Shown here in pieces: positions 47,228 to 56,325 of a stretch of DNA of 64,000 nucleotides (the stretch's first letter is position 1; each line of letters starts with the position of its first letter). Location of the stretch: contig JADJXV010000001.1 of the NCBI GenBank assembly GCA_016720145.1, forward strand, positions 310,001 to 374,000, written 5' to 3'. The DNA comes from Ignavibacteria bacterium. Lineage in GTDB: Bacteria; Bacteroidota; Ignavibacteria; Kapaibacteriales; UBA961. Both the position numbers and the translations under genes were made by a program. The notes under the pieces are model-generated. The model was not told the origin of the DNA. It was given only the letters and a program-made list of their open reading frames with translations, and searched no databases.

Positions 47228-50200
47228 TTAGTTCTTTGCAGATTTGTTCATTTTTTCAAGAATATGTAAGTTTAACTTCTCTTCCAACGATTTGATTGCA
47301 ATTTCTCTAAATGTTGGATTTGTATTGTATTGGTGAAAGAAATAAACCTTTTCAGTATCTTTTCCTGATTTGACGGCTATTTCTTGTGCCATTTGCATAA
47401 TAGTCTCGACTTTTTCACGGGTGTAAAATTCGAGCTTTGGTTCTTCAGTATTTGATACTTTTTTAACCTCTATAGATTGGGGTACTGATGGTAGTTTAGC
47501 ATTTACTTTTTCTGTGGTAGTGCTAATTGCATCTTTAAACCCGGGGACCAACTGAGCAAGAATAGAATTAGTTTTATTTACCGAAGCATTTGTTTCGTTC
47601 AAAGAAGCTTTAAGAGCTAGGATTTCTTCTTCTTGTTCTTTGATTTTATAGGATTGTTCTTCTGCAAGTCTAGTTAACGAATTAGCATTTAATCCCACTG
47701 CAACGTTAATTGTGCTCATTGTAGAGTTAGTTGATTCACTCCATGCTACACCGACCACTTTTTTATAATCAGATGGATGCATATCGGCAGGGGATACCGC
47801 TATACCGAATCCGTTGTTGTTACCGCTAGGTAAAATATAATCTCCAAGCTTTACTTTACCCGATACATTCACCGGCACTTGACCCATGAAAGCAACTTTT
47901 TCGTAATTAACTAATTCTGCTTCGTTTTTCACGTTACCAAGAATCATTGGTGCTGAAGATACAACCATTAATTGAGCTGCACCATTTGTATTTTTCGAAA
48001 TTTTACCGCCGAAAACGCCAACGATATCTGTAGCTCTGAATTTTTCGCTAGTGTTTTGTTTAGGAAGCCATTCTGCATAATCTGCTGTACCGGAAGAATA
48101 GGTAACACCAAGATTGGCAGCGTGATAGGAGAGTTCGGTAGCTTGGTAATTAGTATGTTTAAGAGTAACTTCAGCTACAGTTGCAACATTAAGTGCAGCA
48201 GCAGCAACCCCAAGAGCTACATCAGCAACCCCAAGAGCTACTTCAGCTATACCATTACCGGCTTCACATCCTAATGTACATGCAGCTTCAGCTGTGGCCA
48301 CTACTCCAACTGTTACTTGAAGAGCACCACTTGCAGCAGAACCAGCTGCTACTGCAGCTTCGAGTGATCCAATAGCAACTTCTGCAGCCCAACCCCTTGA
48401 TTCTTCAATCCATTCAGGCGTAGCCATGAGTTCTGCAATGGTTTGACCGGAAATATTACCAATACGAATACCTGCACTATTTCTGAATTCTACGAAATTA
48501 TTGGTACCGTTTGGAGTTAATGCATCTACCTGAATACTAATACCATTTCCATCGGAAGGATTGATAAATGTAGCAACAAAATCTCCATTAGCAGAACCTT
48601 CACCTTCGACTTTAAAACCCGCCGAATACTTTGCACTGAATTCATCTGCAACTGCTGTTGCATCATTACCGAGTGCAAAACCATTGGCTCCTGCTGAGCT
48701 GCTGTTACCAAGTGCAAATGAATAGTTGCCGGTTACATCATTACCATTACCACCGAGGACTGCGCTAAAATTACCGGAGTTGACGATATTGCTTTGACCT
48801 CCGAGAATTGCATTGTGATTACCGCCGGTAACTGAATTTGATTGACCGCCTCCAATGAAATTGTGTGAACCATCACTAATTACATTGGATTGCCCACCGG
48901 AAATCGTCCCGTAAGTTCCACCATTTAAATGATTTGACGCCCCACCAGTAATCACTCCGCCTGTTATTGCCCCAGCAATATTATTATTATCACCACCACC
49001 TATAAATGCATCAGTAGCATCAGCAATATCATTGCTTCGACCTCCAAATATTGAAGAATAATTACCATTTGTTGCAATGTTGTTGTTACTTCCGCCACCT
49101 ACTATAGCATAGGTAGTGCTACCAATATCATTTAGATATCCGCCAGAGATGGTAGAATAACTTCCCGCTAAAGCAATAATATTAGTACTCCCACCTCCGA
49201 TTGTAGAATAATCTGCATCATCTCCAATACTATTATTAACACCGCCACCTACTGTTGAAAAATTAGCATTCTGTATTACTGAATTGGCTTGTCCACCACT
49301 AATTAAAGAGAAGTGAGCATTGAGGCCGATAATATTATTATGTCCTGCAGAAATTGTTGCATAGTCTGCATCTGCGATGTTGTTACCTGAACCGCCTCCG
49401 ATAGTTGCATAAACACCACCTCCTGCAATGTTATTATCATTTCCACCACTCACTGTAGCATAGCTTGCAGAAGCACCAATATCATTACTGTTACCACCGC
49501 TGATAGTTGATGAAAATGCACTCGTTGCTATTGAGTTAGTATGACCACCACCTATTGTGGATGCCGAAGCACCTGAAAGAATCGAATTATTTGTGCCACC
49601 ACTTACAGTAGATGCATCTGCATCGGTAGTGATTGAATTAGAAGCTCCACCTCCAATTGTTGAAGAATCAGTATTGGTAATGTAATTTAGATGTCCTCCA
49701 CCAATAGTAGAGTGGATGGAATTGTTTGTAATGGAGTTAAAACGTCCTCCACCAATCACACTTGCTAATGTTAGCGTGTCCACTGTGTTATCATTACCAC
49801 CGCTGATGGTTGAAGCATCTGAGTTGTCAGAAATTTTGTTTCTTGCTCCGCCACCGATTGTAGCTCTATCAGAAATCAAAATGTCATTGAGGTGACCACC
49901 TCCATTGGTGCTGAAATTACCTGTAATTAAGTTGTCAGTACCGCCACCAATAGTAGATGAGCGACCTGTAATACTATCGCGTGACCCTCCGCCGATTGTA
50001 CTACTATCACCACTAATGAAATGGAAAAATCCACCGCCGGCTGTACTATAAAGTCCGGTAATTTTGCTTAACTGACCACCGCCAATTGTCGATTGATTTC
50101 CATCAACTGTATGGTGATCACCTCCACCGATTGTGGAATAAATTCCGGTTGTCCTATTGGTATTACCACCGCCGATTACATCATTTAATCCACTCGAATA

Positions 50201-52006
50201 ATTAGAACGCCCGCCTCCTATGAAACTGAAATTACTAGTGTTTGTAATGATATTATCTTGACCTCCTCCTATTGTAGCAGATTGGGCCTGAACAGAGTTG
50301 TTATTTCCACCGCCAATAGTTCCTGAGGTACCACTTGCCATATTACTTACACCACCACCGACAGCTGAATATTGTCCGGAAGCAGAATTGTCACTTCCTC
50401 CACTCACCGTCGAAAATGATCCGCTTGATGTATTTGTACCACCTCCATGTACAGTACCATTGGCCGCTGTCACTACATTTCCATTTCCACCACTTACTGT
50501 TCCGTAAGTAGCCGATGAGTTAACATTATTGTTATTCCCACCACCAACTGTTCCATAGCTACCGGCGACTGTGTTATTATTTCCTCCTCCTATTGAACCG
50601 GCTACTGAAGAAACTACATTAGAATTACCTCCACCGATAGTACCATTTTGACCACTTGTTGAGTTTGTAGTGCCACCTGAAACTGTTCCATTTGAACCTG
50701 TTACGCCGTTGTCGTTGCCTCCTCCTATAGTACCATAACTTGCTGCACTACTTACAGAATTGCTAAATCCACCGCCGACAGATGCATGCGTACTTGCTGC
50801 GATATTCGTATTACCACCGGCTATCGTCGATGCGCTCCCGGATGCAGAATTTGAAAGTCCACCACCAATTGAACCATTCTGTGCCCCTACGTTATTGGAA
50901 TTACCACCAGCTATAGTTGCATTTGTACCATTTACTGAATTAGCAGTTCCGCCTCCAATGGTCCCATTACTACTACTTGCAGAGATAGAATTTGTGTTGC
51001 CTCCCCCAATTGTAGAATAAGTAGCAGTCACACTATGTGAAGAGCCACCGCCAATAGTAGAGGAAGTTGAGTTGACAGAGTTATTATTACCACCGTTAAC
51101 AGTACTATTTTGTCCACTTGCGGTATTTGAAAGACCACCACCAACAGTACTATTTTGTCCACTTGCAGTATTAGTTGACCCGCCGCTAATTGTACTGCTG
51201 ACTCCATTAGCATTATTATTTGTCCCACCGCTCACAGATGCGTAGGTTGCCGAAGAGCTTGTACCATTATTATTTCCGCCTGCTATGGTAGAGCTTGAAG
51301 ATGAAGCGCTATTACTAAACCCGCCGCCTACCGTTGAATACTGTTGAGTAGCAGAATTCGAATTACCTCCTGCAGCGACGCTATGGGCACCGGGCGTAGA
51401 GTTAGATTGACCGCCAATAATAGAAGAATAAGTACCGGCTGCTGTATTAAAGTCACCTCCACCTATAAATGCTTTAAATCCAGTAGCACTATTGGCAAGT
51501 TTTTTTTCACTTTTAATTTCTGAAAGTAAAGAGAGGGATAACTTATCTTTCGTGATTGCTCCATCGGAAATTTTCGTAGTAGTTACACTACCTTCGGCAA
51601 GCTTTGACGTAGAGATACTGCCATCGGGAACGTTATCTGCCGTGAACGCAGAAGGAACCGAAGAAAGGGTGATGCGTGAAGATTCGGGCTTCCCATCGTA
51701 GGAAACACCAATATAAAGCTGTTTGTCGAATTGCAAAGTCTTCGGTAAAGATTTGTTTACTCCAAGTGTTAGGTTGAACAATCCATTTGTAATAGGAACT
51801 GAGAATTCTTCAATCCAAAGAGGGGTTCCATCTTTAAATGTATCATAAATTCTGACTGTAACTATATGTATTCCATCAGGTATTGGCTTACTGCCTGAGT
51901 CAGTCAATATACCCTGAACAGTAAAAGTACGTGGAATCTGTGCAAAAGTAGGAGGGACAATAGATATTGAACCAACTATAAAAGACATGAGGAGAAATTT
52001 TTTCAT
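47228..52006 (-). CDS. giant GGG-N repeat exported protein with DYAEW C-terminal domain
   Basis: 1592 residues, intact. Signal peptide MKKFLLMSFIVGSISIVPPT then FAQ, the shared N-terminal domain (IPRTFTVQGILTDSGSKPIP, SSVPSAFTADNVPDGSIS), a short linker (AEGSVTTTKISDGAITKDKL), then about 65 GGG-N repeats of 14-17 residues with the consensus [S/T]-[S/T]-I-x-G-G-x-x-N-x-x. The last 400 residues have SSGTADYAEWLPKQNTSEKF and GQVPVNVSGKVKLGDYILPS, as in the 39108-46165 protein, then coiled-coil heptads (EEQSYKIKEQEEEILALKA) and a charged tail. This could form a trimeric, parallel beta-roll stalk as YadA heads do. No outer-membrane barrel is seen. Confidence 0.8.
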   Translation of the reverse strand: MKKFLLMSFIVGSISIVPPTFAQIPRTFTVQGILTDSGSKPIPDGIHIVTVRIYDTFKDGTPLWIEEFSVPITNGLFNLTLGVNKSLPKTLQFDKQLYIGVSYDGKPESSRITLSSVPSAFTADNVPDGSISTSKLAEGSVTTTKISDGAITKDKLSLSLLSEIKSEKKLANSATGFKAFIGGGDFNTAAGTYSSIIGGQSNSTPGAHSVAAGGNSNSATQQYSTVGGGFSNSASSSSSTIAGGNNNGTSSSATYASVSGGTNNNANGVSSTISGGSTNTASGQNSTVGGGLSNTASGQNSTVNGGNNNSVNSTSSTIGGGSSHSVTATYSTIGGGNTNSISASSSNGTIGGGTANSVNGTNATIAGGNSNNVGAQNGSIGGGLSNSASGSASTIAGGNTNIAASTHASVGGGFSNSVSSAASYGTIGGGNDNGVTGSNGTVSGGTTNSTSGQNGTIGGGNSNVVSSVAGSIGGGNNNTVAGSYGTVGGGNNNNVNSSATYGTVSGGNGNVVTAANGTVHGGGTNTSSGSFSTVSGGSDNSASGQYSAVGGGVSNMASGTSGTIGGGNNNSVQAQSATIGGGQDNIITNTSNFSFIGGGRSNYSSGLNDVIGGGNTNRTTGIYSTIGGGDHHTVDGNQSTIGGGQLSKITGLYSTAGGGFFHFISGDSSTIGGGSRDSITGRSSTIGGGTDNLITGNFSTNGGGHLNDILISDRATIGGGARNKISDNSDASTISGGNDNTVDTLTLASVIGGGRFNSITNNSIHSTIGGGHLNYITNTDSSTIGGGASNSITTDADASTVSGGTNNSILSGASASTIGGGHTNSIATSAFSSTISGGNSNDIGASASYATVSGGNDNNIAGGGVYATIGGGSGNNIADADYATISAGHNNIIGLNAHFSLISGGQANSVIQNANFSTVGGGVNNSIGDDADYSTIGGGSTNIIALAGSYSTISGGYLNDIGSTTYAIVGGGSNNNIATNGNYSSIFGGRSNDIADATDAFIGGGDNNNIAGAITGGVITGGASNHLNGGTYGTISGGQSNVISDGSHNFIGGGQSNSVTGGNHNAILGGQSNIVNSGNFSAVLGGNGNDVTGNYSFALGNSSSAGANGFALGNDATAVADEFSAKYSAGFKVEGEGSANGDFVATFINPSDGNGISIQVDALTPNGTNNFVEFRNSAGIRIGNISGQTIAELMATPEWIEESRGWAAEVAIGSLEAAVAAGSAASGALQVTVGVVATAEAACTLGCEAGNGIAEVALGVADVALGVAAAALNVATVAEVTLKHTNYQATELSYHAANLGVTYSSGTADYAEWLPKQNTSEKFRATDIVGVFGGKISKNTNGAAQLMVVSSAPMILGNVKNEAELVNYEKVAFMGQVPVNVSGKVKLGDYILPSGNNNGFGIAVSPADMHPSDYKKVVGVAWSESTNSTMSTINVAVGLNANSLTRLAEEQSYKIKEQEEEILALKASLNETNASVNKTNSILAQLVPGFKDAISTTTEKVNAKLPSVPQSIEVKKVSNTEEPKLEFYTREKVETIMQMAQEIAVKSGKDTEKVYFFHQYNTNPTFREIAIKSLEEKLNLHILEKMNKSAKN
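49890..50350 (-). repeat. block shared with the second giant protein (copy 2)
   Basis: The counterpart of 44010-44465, from SNMASGTSGTIGGGNNNSVQ to GGTDNLITGNFSTNGGG. Amino acids match at most positions while third codon positions often differ. Confidence 0.75.
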
Positions 52007-52172
52007 AACTATACCTAAATGATTAAAAAAATGAGTTGAGATTGTTAAATTTTATACAAAAATCGTCAAATATTTCATATCAATCTCTATATCTGTTTCA
52101 GAATTAATTATTAAAAATATGAAGAATTGAATTATCCAAATTATAAACAATATCTTTTGTGCTAAAAATAAC

Positions 52173-52200
52173 AAAAGCCGAAAAGTAACTTTCAGCTTTT
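52173..52200 (-). terminator. terminator after the Spy-like gene
   Basis: AAAAGCTGAAAG and CTTTTCGGCTTTT can pair with G-U pairs and end in TTTTGTTATTTTT on the minus strand. It lies 30-55 bases past the stop at 52229 and closes the sigma factor operon before the giant gene. Confidence 0.7.
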
Positions 52201-52228
52201 ATTGTTAACTATAATAATAATATCGATG

Positions 52229-52741
52229 TTATTTGTTTAGATCCATTTTGTGCTCTTGTTTTCGTTCTAAAAGCATTTTTTGTAACTGTGCGGCAAAATT
52301 ATTTTCAAAAACTATAAACTTTGCGTATTGTTCTTCAGTAAGAAACGTTCGCATTGATTTAATTTTATCTGAAACTGAAGTATTGAGTAAATTCTGTTTT
52401 TCTAAAACGAAATCAGACTTACGATAATATTCACCACTTTTACTTGATTTTGCTCGCACTGTACGTTCGAGATCGGATACTGCCTCTTGAAGTTCCGACT
52501 TCGCATCTTCAATTTTTTTCTGAAGATTATTATATTTTATGAAGAACTTTTCGGCTGTCGTTTCATCCATATCTAAAATGTCTATTAATCTCATTTTCTT
52601 TAATTGTTCAATTCTTTCCTTTGCTTTGGGGCGGTCGTCGAATTTATTAAATTGCTGAGAATGAAGCAGCAATGGTGTCAATTCTACAAAAAACAACGTA
52701 ATTGAGATAACTATAATTCTAGAGTATGGATGGGTTTTCAT
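52229..52741 (-). CDS. exported Spy/CpxP-like or sensor-type helical protein
   Basis: 170 residues: a signal segment (about 8-28), then a charged helical protein with RIEQLKKMRLIDILDMDETT near the start and SMRTFLTEEQYAKFIVFENN near the end, the L-T-x-x-Q-x-x-K-x-x-like pattern of Spy/CpxP-type periplasmic proteins. Its first 23 bases overlap the anti-sigma gene, so it belongs to the same operon and may report envelope state to that regulator. The assignment is by pattern and context. Confidence 0.6.
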   Translation of the reverse strand: MKTHPYSRIIVISITLFFVELTPLLLHSQQFNKFDDRPKAKERIEQLKKMRLIDILDMDETTAEKFFIKYNNLQKKIEDAKSELQEAVSDLERTVRAKSSKSGEYYRKSDFVLEKQNLLNTSVSDKIKSMRTFLTEEQYAKFIVFENNFAAQLQKMLLERKQEHKMDLNK

Positions 52742-53381
52742 AGCTTAAATCCTTAAGTAAATCTTGTAGTTCAGTTTCAGTAAAATTCAACCATAAATCT
52801 TCGTTCTGCAAAATTGAATTTTGACTGTTATCGTTTATTATATGAAGAGAGCTAGCAAACAATTCATCAATTTCATGTGAAGACTCAGGAATATTTTCCG
52901 GGATAGTTATTAATTGAGTAGTTTCTTCAATGGCAGCATTAATATTTACATCATTGCTTATAATCATTTGAGCATCTGCTAAAGCTATAATTTCAATTTG
53001 GTTAGCACTTTCAATAGATGGTTGATTTCCTGACAGGATACTTTCATCCGGCTGAATATAAAACAATGCCAAAACTGCAAGTCCAATGATCGGAATAACA
53101 TAACGTGTCAAGCGTACTACTCGAAATTGTATTTCTCTTTTTTTGTTTAGTCGCTCATTGACATGCAAAGAAAGATTGCGTGTTCGTTGGTCGATAGACG
53201 AATCGTATTGTAGATTTTCAATTTTTAAAAATGCATTCCGAATTTCCAATAGTTCAGATTGCAGTTCAGGATAATGAGGAATGGAATTCTCAAAGTGGAC
53301 CTTTTCAGTTTCAGCTAACTTACCGAAAGCATAGTCCGGTAATAAATCCTGTATTTCGTTTTTAGATAAAATGGTGCTCAT
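52719..53381 (-). CDS. probable membrane anti-sigma factor
   Basis: 220 residues: an N-terminal cytosolic part (LSKNEIQDLLPDYAFGKLAE) of the anti-sigma domain type but without its zinc Cys-x-x-Cys, one membrane helix near residue 95-113 (YVIPIIGLAVLALFYIQ), and a periplasmic tail. The stop-start spacing from the sigma gene (7 bases) and the overlap with the next gene fit an operon of sigma, anti-sigma and responder. Function is inferred from this context; sequence alone is only moderately convincing. Confidence 0.7.
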   Translation of the reverse strand: MSTILSKNEIQDLLPDYAFGKLAETEKVHFENSIPHYPELQSELLEIRNAFLKIENLQYDSSIDQRTRNLSLHVNERLNKKREIQFRVVRLTRYVIPIIGLAVLALFYIQPDESILSGNQPSIESANQIEIIALADAQMIISNDVNINAAIEETTQLITIPENIPESSHEIDELFASSLHIINDNSQNSILQNEDLWLNFTETELQDLLKDLSYENPSIL

Positions 53382-53388
53382 AAATACC

Positions 53389-53970
53389 TCATTGTTTCAT
53401 ATATTCACTGTTTTTAAGGAGCTTGGCGAGCTTTTGAACTGCTTGAAAATAATTGGCTTTCAATCCGCCAACTGAAGTACCGATCATTTGAGAAATTTCT
53501 TCATACGAGAGCTCGTCAAAATATCGGAGAATAAAGGTTTCTCTTTGTTTATCAGGTAATTGGGCGAGCATTTTATGAAAATTTTTTTCAAAATCCTTAT
53601 TCTCGAATTGTTGTTGAGGAGTATAAACATCTGAAGCGAGTTCGATTTCAGATCCGTCATCTCGTTTAAAAAAAGAGACAAATTTTCTTTTTCGTGAAAT
53701 ACTTGTACATACATTAATTGTTATTCGATAGAGCCACGTTTGGATCGTACTCTCACCTCTAAAACTATGCACGTTCCTCAGAGCATTGATAAATACCTCC
53801 TGAGATGCATCATCGGCATCGTCATGAGAGCGTAAGTATCTTAAAGCAACTGAATAAACGAACTTTTGGTATTTCCGCACAAATACTGTTGCGGCTCTAT
53901 TTTGATCGCCGTTACAATATTCATGTATGATTTCTTGGTCGGTTTGTTGAGGGAGTGCCATTGTGTGCAT
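53389..53970 (-). CDS. ECF-type RNA polymerase sigma factor
   Basis: The frame is open to 54024 from a TTG, but the ATG at 53970 (MHTMALPQQTDQEI) has a GGAAGAG ribosome site 8 bases upstream and suits the family, giving 193 residues. Region 2 reads YSVALRYLRSHDDADDASQE and FRGESTIQTWLYRITINVC; region 4 reads LPDKQRETFILRYFDELSYE with an HTH. It directs RNA polymerase to a small stress or envelope regulon, held by the anti-sigma factor encoded next. Confidence 0.93.
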   Translation of the reverse strand: MHTMALPQQTDQEIIHEYCNGDQNRAATVFVRKYQKFVYSVALRYLRSHDDADDASQEVFINALRNVHSFRGESTIQTWLYRITINVCTSISRKRKFVSFFKRDDGSEIELASDVYTPQQQFENKDFEKNFHKMLAQLPDKQRETFILRYFDELSYEEISQMIGTSVGGLKANYFQAVQKLAKLLKNSEYMKQ

Positions 53971-54048
53971 AATTTGCTCTTCCGTAAATTCAGAGATAAC
54001 GAACTGAATGGCGGCTACGAGCAAGGATACAACAGATAGGTTTAATGT

Positions 54049-54531
54049 TTATCCCACATATTTAGAAATGTCCAAAACTTCGTATTCTATAATACCGGCA
54101 GGAACTTTTGTAGTAACTATATCTCCTAAAGACTTACCAAGCATTGCTTTGCCGAGTGGGGAGCTGACGGCAATTTTATTGGTGTGAAAATCTGCCTCTT
54201 CTGCACTCACTAGAGAATACTCTACCTCAGCCATCGTTTTTTTATTACGCATTTTTACCTTTGACAAAATATACACTTTATCATTCGGAAAATCTTTAGG
54301 GTCAATCACTTGCACTTTTGATAAAATTGACTCTATTCTTGAAATTCTCATTTCAAGTAGCTCTTGCTCATGCTTGGCAGCATCGTAATCTGCATTTTCA
54401 GATAAATCGCCATGGGAACGTGCATAAGCAATTTTCTCAGCCATTTCGACTCGCCCTTTTGATTTTAATATTCGTAACTCATCCTCAAATTTATTTAAAC
54501 CTTCTTTGGTCATATAAATTGGACTTTGCAT
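54049..54531 (-). CDS. greA: transcription elongation factor GreA
   Basis: 160 residues from the ATG at 54531 (AAGGGA ribosome site; the open frame continues upstream without support). N-terminal coiled coil with ARSHGDLSENADYDAAKHEQ, the acidic tip that enters the RNA polymerase secondary channel, and a C-terminal FKBP-like domain (SSPLGKAMLGKSLGDIVTTK). It rescues backtracked polymerase by stimulating transcript cleavage. It ends 78 bases upstream of the sigma gene start. Confidence 0.96.
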   Translation of the reverse strand: MQSPIYMTKEGLNKFEDELRILKSKGRVEMAEKIAYARSHGDLSENADYDAAKHEQELLEMRISRIESILSKVQVIDPKDFPNDKVYILSKVKMRNKKTMAEVEYSLVSAEEADFHTNKIAVSSPLGKAMLGKSLGDIVTTKVPAGIIEYEVLDISKYVG

Positions 54532-54573
54532 AGTGTATCCCTTAGTAAAACTGATAATAATAGTATTTTGACA

Positions 54574-54609
54574 ATAAAAAAACAAAGCCATTGAATAACG
54601 GCTTTGTTT
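54574..54609. terminator. bidirectional terminator between ribBA and greA
   Basis: AAACAAAGCC and GGCTTTGTTT form a 10-bp stem with a 10-base loop. A-runs on one side and T-runs on the other let it end the ribBA transcript on the minus strand. Confidence 0.85.
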
Positions 54610-54729
54610 GATTGGAATCGAATGAATTAGATTATTATGAATTATGAAAATTCATAATTCCCCACAATTTTTCGGCAAACTTACAACTTTTTCGGCAAAT
54701 AAACCATTTACATTACAACAAACTGACAT

Positions 54730-55938
54730 TTACAAATGACCTAATAGATGACCCATTTTAACTCTCTTGGTAGTCATATACTCTTGATTGACTTCATTCG
54801 GTGCAATTTCAATTGGAATCCTTTCGGTGACTTCAAGACCATAGCTTTCAAGTCCAACTCGTTTTGTAGGATTATTAGTCAATAATTTCATTTTGTGTAT
54901 TCCCAAGTCACACAAAATCTGAGCTCCAATACCATAGTCTCGAGGATCAGGAGTAAATCCTAAATGTACATTTGCCTCGACTGTGTCAAATCCTTGCTCT
55001 TGAAGCGAATATGCTTTGATTTTGTTGACCAAGCCAATACCCCGACCTTCCTGACGCATGTAAAGTAATACTCCTCGACCCTCGTCACCGATGGCCTTCA
55101 GCGCTGCATTGAGTTGACTTCCGCAATCACATCTTTGTGAACCAAATACATCACCGGTAAGGCACTCTGAATGTACCCGAACCATAACAGGTTCATCAGG
55201 TTCCCAATTTCCCATTACGAGAGCTACATGCTCCTTTCCATCCATTGTATTTTGATATACTTTAAAGGAAAATTCTCCAAATTCTGTCGGCAATTTTGCT
55301 TCGGCTACACAAGTCACTAATTTATCAATCATTACACGATAAGCAATAAGTGCTTTTACGGTAATTATCTTCAAATTGTGTTTATAAGCAAATGCGATTA
55401 ACTCCTTTTGACGAGCCATTGTACCGTCATCATTGATAATTTCGCAAAGTACACCGACAGGTTGTAATCCGGCAAGTTTAAGCAAATCAACGACAGCTTC
55501 GGTATGACCTGCTCGTCTCAGCACACCTTCTTCGACAGCAATAAGAGGGAAAATGTGTCCGGGACGCCCTAAATCATTCGCTTTTGTATTCGAATCAGCT
55601 AGTGCACGCACCGTAATAGCGCGGTCAGCTGATGAAATTCCGGTTGAAGTTCCGTGTAAATAATCTACTGAAACCGTAAACCTCGTGCCGTGAAGTGCAG
55701 TGTTCGCAGGTACCATTGGATCAAGCTCAAGCTCAAGAGCTCTTTTGACTGTCATAGAAACGCATATAAGTCCTCGAGCTTCCATTGCCATAAAATTAAT
55801 CATTTCAGGCGTGCAAAGCTCAGCTGCACAGATCACATCCCCTTCATTTTCACGGTCTTCATCATCGACGACAATGACGAGCTTACCTTCGGCTAAATCC
55901 GCTACTGCTTCTTTGATCGTATTGAAATTAACATTCAT
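54730..55938 (-). CDS. ribBA: bifunctional DHBP synthase / GTP cyclohydrolase II
   Basis: 402 residues. The RibB half has VVDDEDRENEGDVICAAE (metal and ribulose-5-phosphate site) and ends near residue 205; the RibA half has the zinc site VRVHSECLTGDVFGSQRCDC and the catalytic MRQEGRGIGL. Together they make 3,4-dihydroxybutanone phosphate and the pyrimidine precursor for riboflavin. It starts 2 bases after the yajC stop, so the two are in one transcript. No other rib gene and no FMN riboswitch leader are seen here. Confidence 0.97.
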   Translation of the reverse strand: MNVNFNTIKEAVADLAEGKLVIVVDDEDRENEGDVICAAELCTPEMINFMAMEARGLICVSMTVKRALELELDPMVPANTALHGTRFTVSVDYLHGTSTGISSADRAITVRALADSNTKANDLGRPGHIFPLIAVEEGVLRRAGHTEAVVDLLKLAGLQPVGVLCEIINDDGTMARQKELIAFAYKHNLKIITVKALIAYRVMIDKLVTCVAEAKLPTEFGEFSFKVYQNTMDGKEHVALVMGNWEPDEPVMVRVHSECLTGDVFGSQRCDCGSQLNAALKAIGDEGRGVLLYMRQEGRGIGLVNKIKAYSLQEQGFDTVEANVHLGFTPDPRDYGIGAQILCDLGIHKMKLLTNNPTKRVGLESYGLEVTERIPIEIAPNEVNQEYMTTKRVKMGHLLGHL

Positions 55939-55940
55939 AT

Positions 55941-56258
55941 TTATTTAGTAACTATTGTGGTTACTGCAATTTTTTCAAAACGTACTTGTGTATTTTCAGC
56001 AATTTGAACGGTAATAATATTGTCTTCAATATTCGTAATAGTACCGTGAATTCCGGATGAAGTGATTACTCTATCGCCCTTTTTCATTGATTCCAACATA
56101 GCTTTTGTCTCTTTTTGACGCTTTTGTTGGGGCCTGATCATCATAAAATAAAAGATTAATATTATGGCTGCAAAGGGGAGAATCGTGGAAAGCATGTTCT
56201 GAAGGGGATCTGGCTGGGCGGGAGCTTGTGCGAACACAAAAGCGAGTAAAGATGTCAT
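55941..56258 (-). CDS. yajC: preprotein translocase subunit YajC
   Basis: 105 residues: a membrane helix (about 25-42, FAAIILIFYFMMIRPQQKRQ), the family IRPQQKR motif, and a small cytosolic barrel with MKKGDRVITSSGIHGTITNI. It joins SecDF at the SecYEG channel. It lies between tgt, separated by a terminator, and ribBA, with which it is probably co-transcribed. Confidence 0.95.
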   Translation of the reverse strand: MTSLLAFVFAQAPAQPDPLQNMLSTILPFAAIILIFYFMMIRPQQKRQKETKAMLESMKKGDRVITSSGIHGTITNIEDNIITVQIAENTQVRFEKIAVTTIVTK

Positions 56259-56300
56259 AAGTAATTGTCCTAATTAATAAATAAACGTAAATTATTAAAA

Positions 56301-56325
56301 TAAAAAAGGGCGATTAAAAGCCCTT
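56301..56325 (-). terminator. terminator of tgt, overlapping its stop
   Basis: AAGGGC and GCCCTT pair across a TTTTAATC loop that contains the tgt stop codon, followed by TTTTTATTTT. The stem's first half lies in the last codons of tgt. Confidence 0.8.

Noticed and set aside
33113..52006. Many long plus-strand open frames inside the giant genes
   Set aside because: They run antisense to the repeat genes, have Pro-rich or Val-rich low-complexity products, and have no ribosome sites; they reflect the biased codons of the GGG-N repeats.
33113..52006. Classic type V (YadA) trimeric autotransporters
   Set aside because: The head-like repeats fit, but the C-terminal YadA barrel is absent in all, so I call them exported repeat proteins rather than autotransporters.
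54610..55938. FMN riboswitch before ribBA
   Set aside because: ribBA starts 2 bases after yajC; there is no leader in which such an element could sit.
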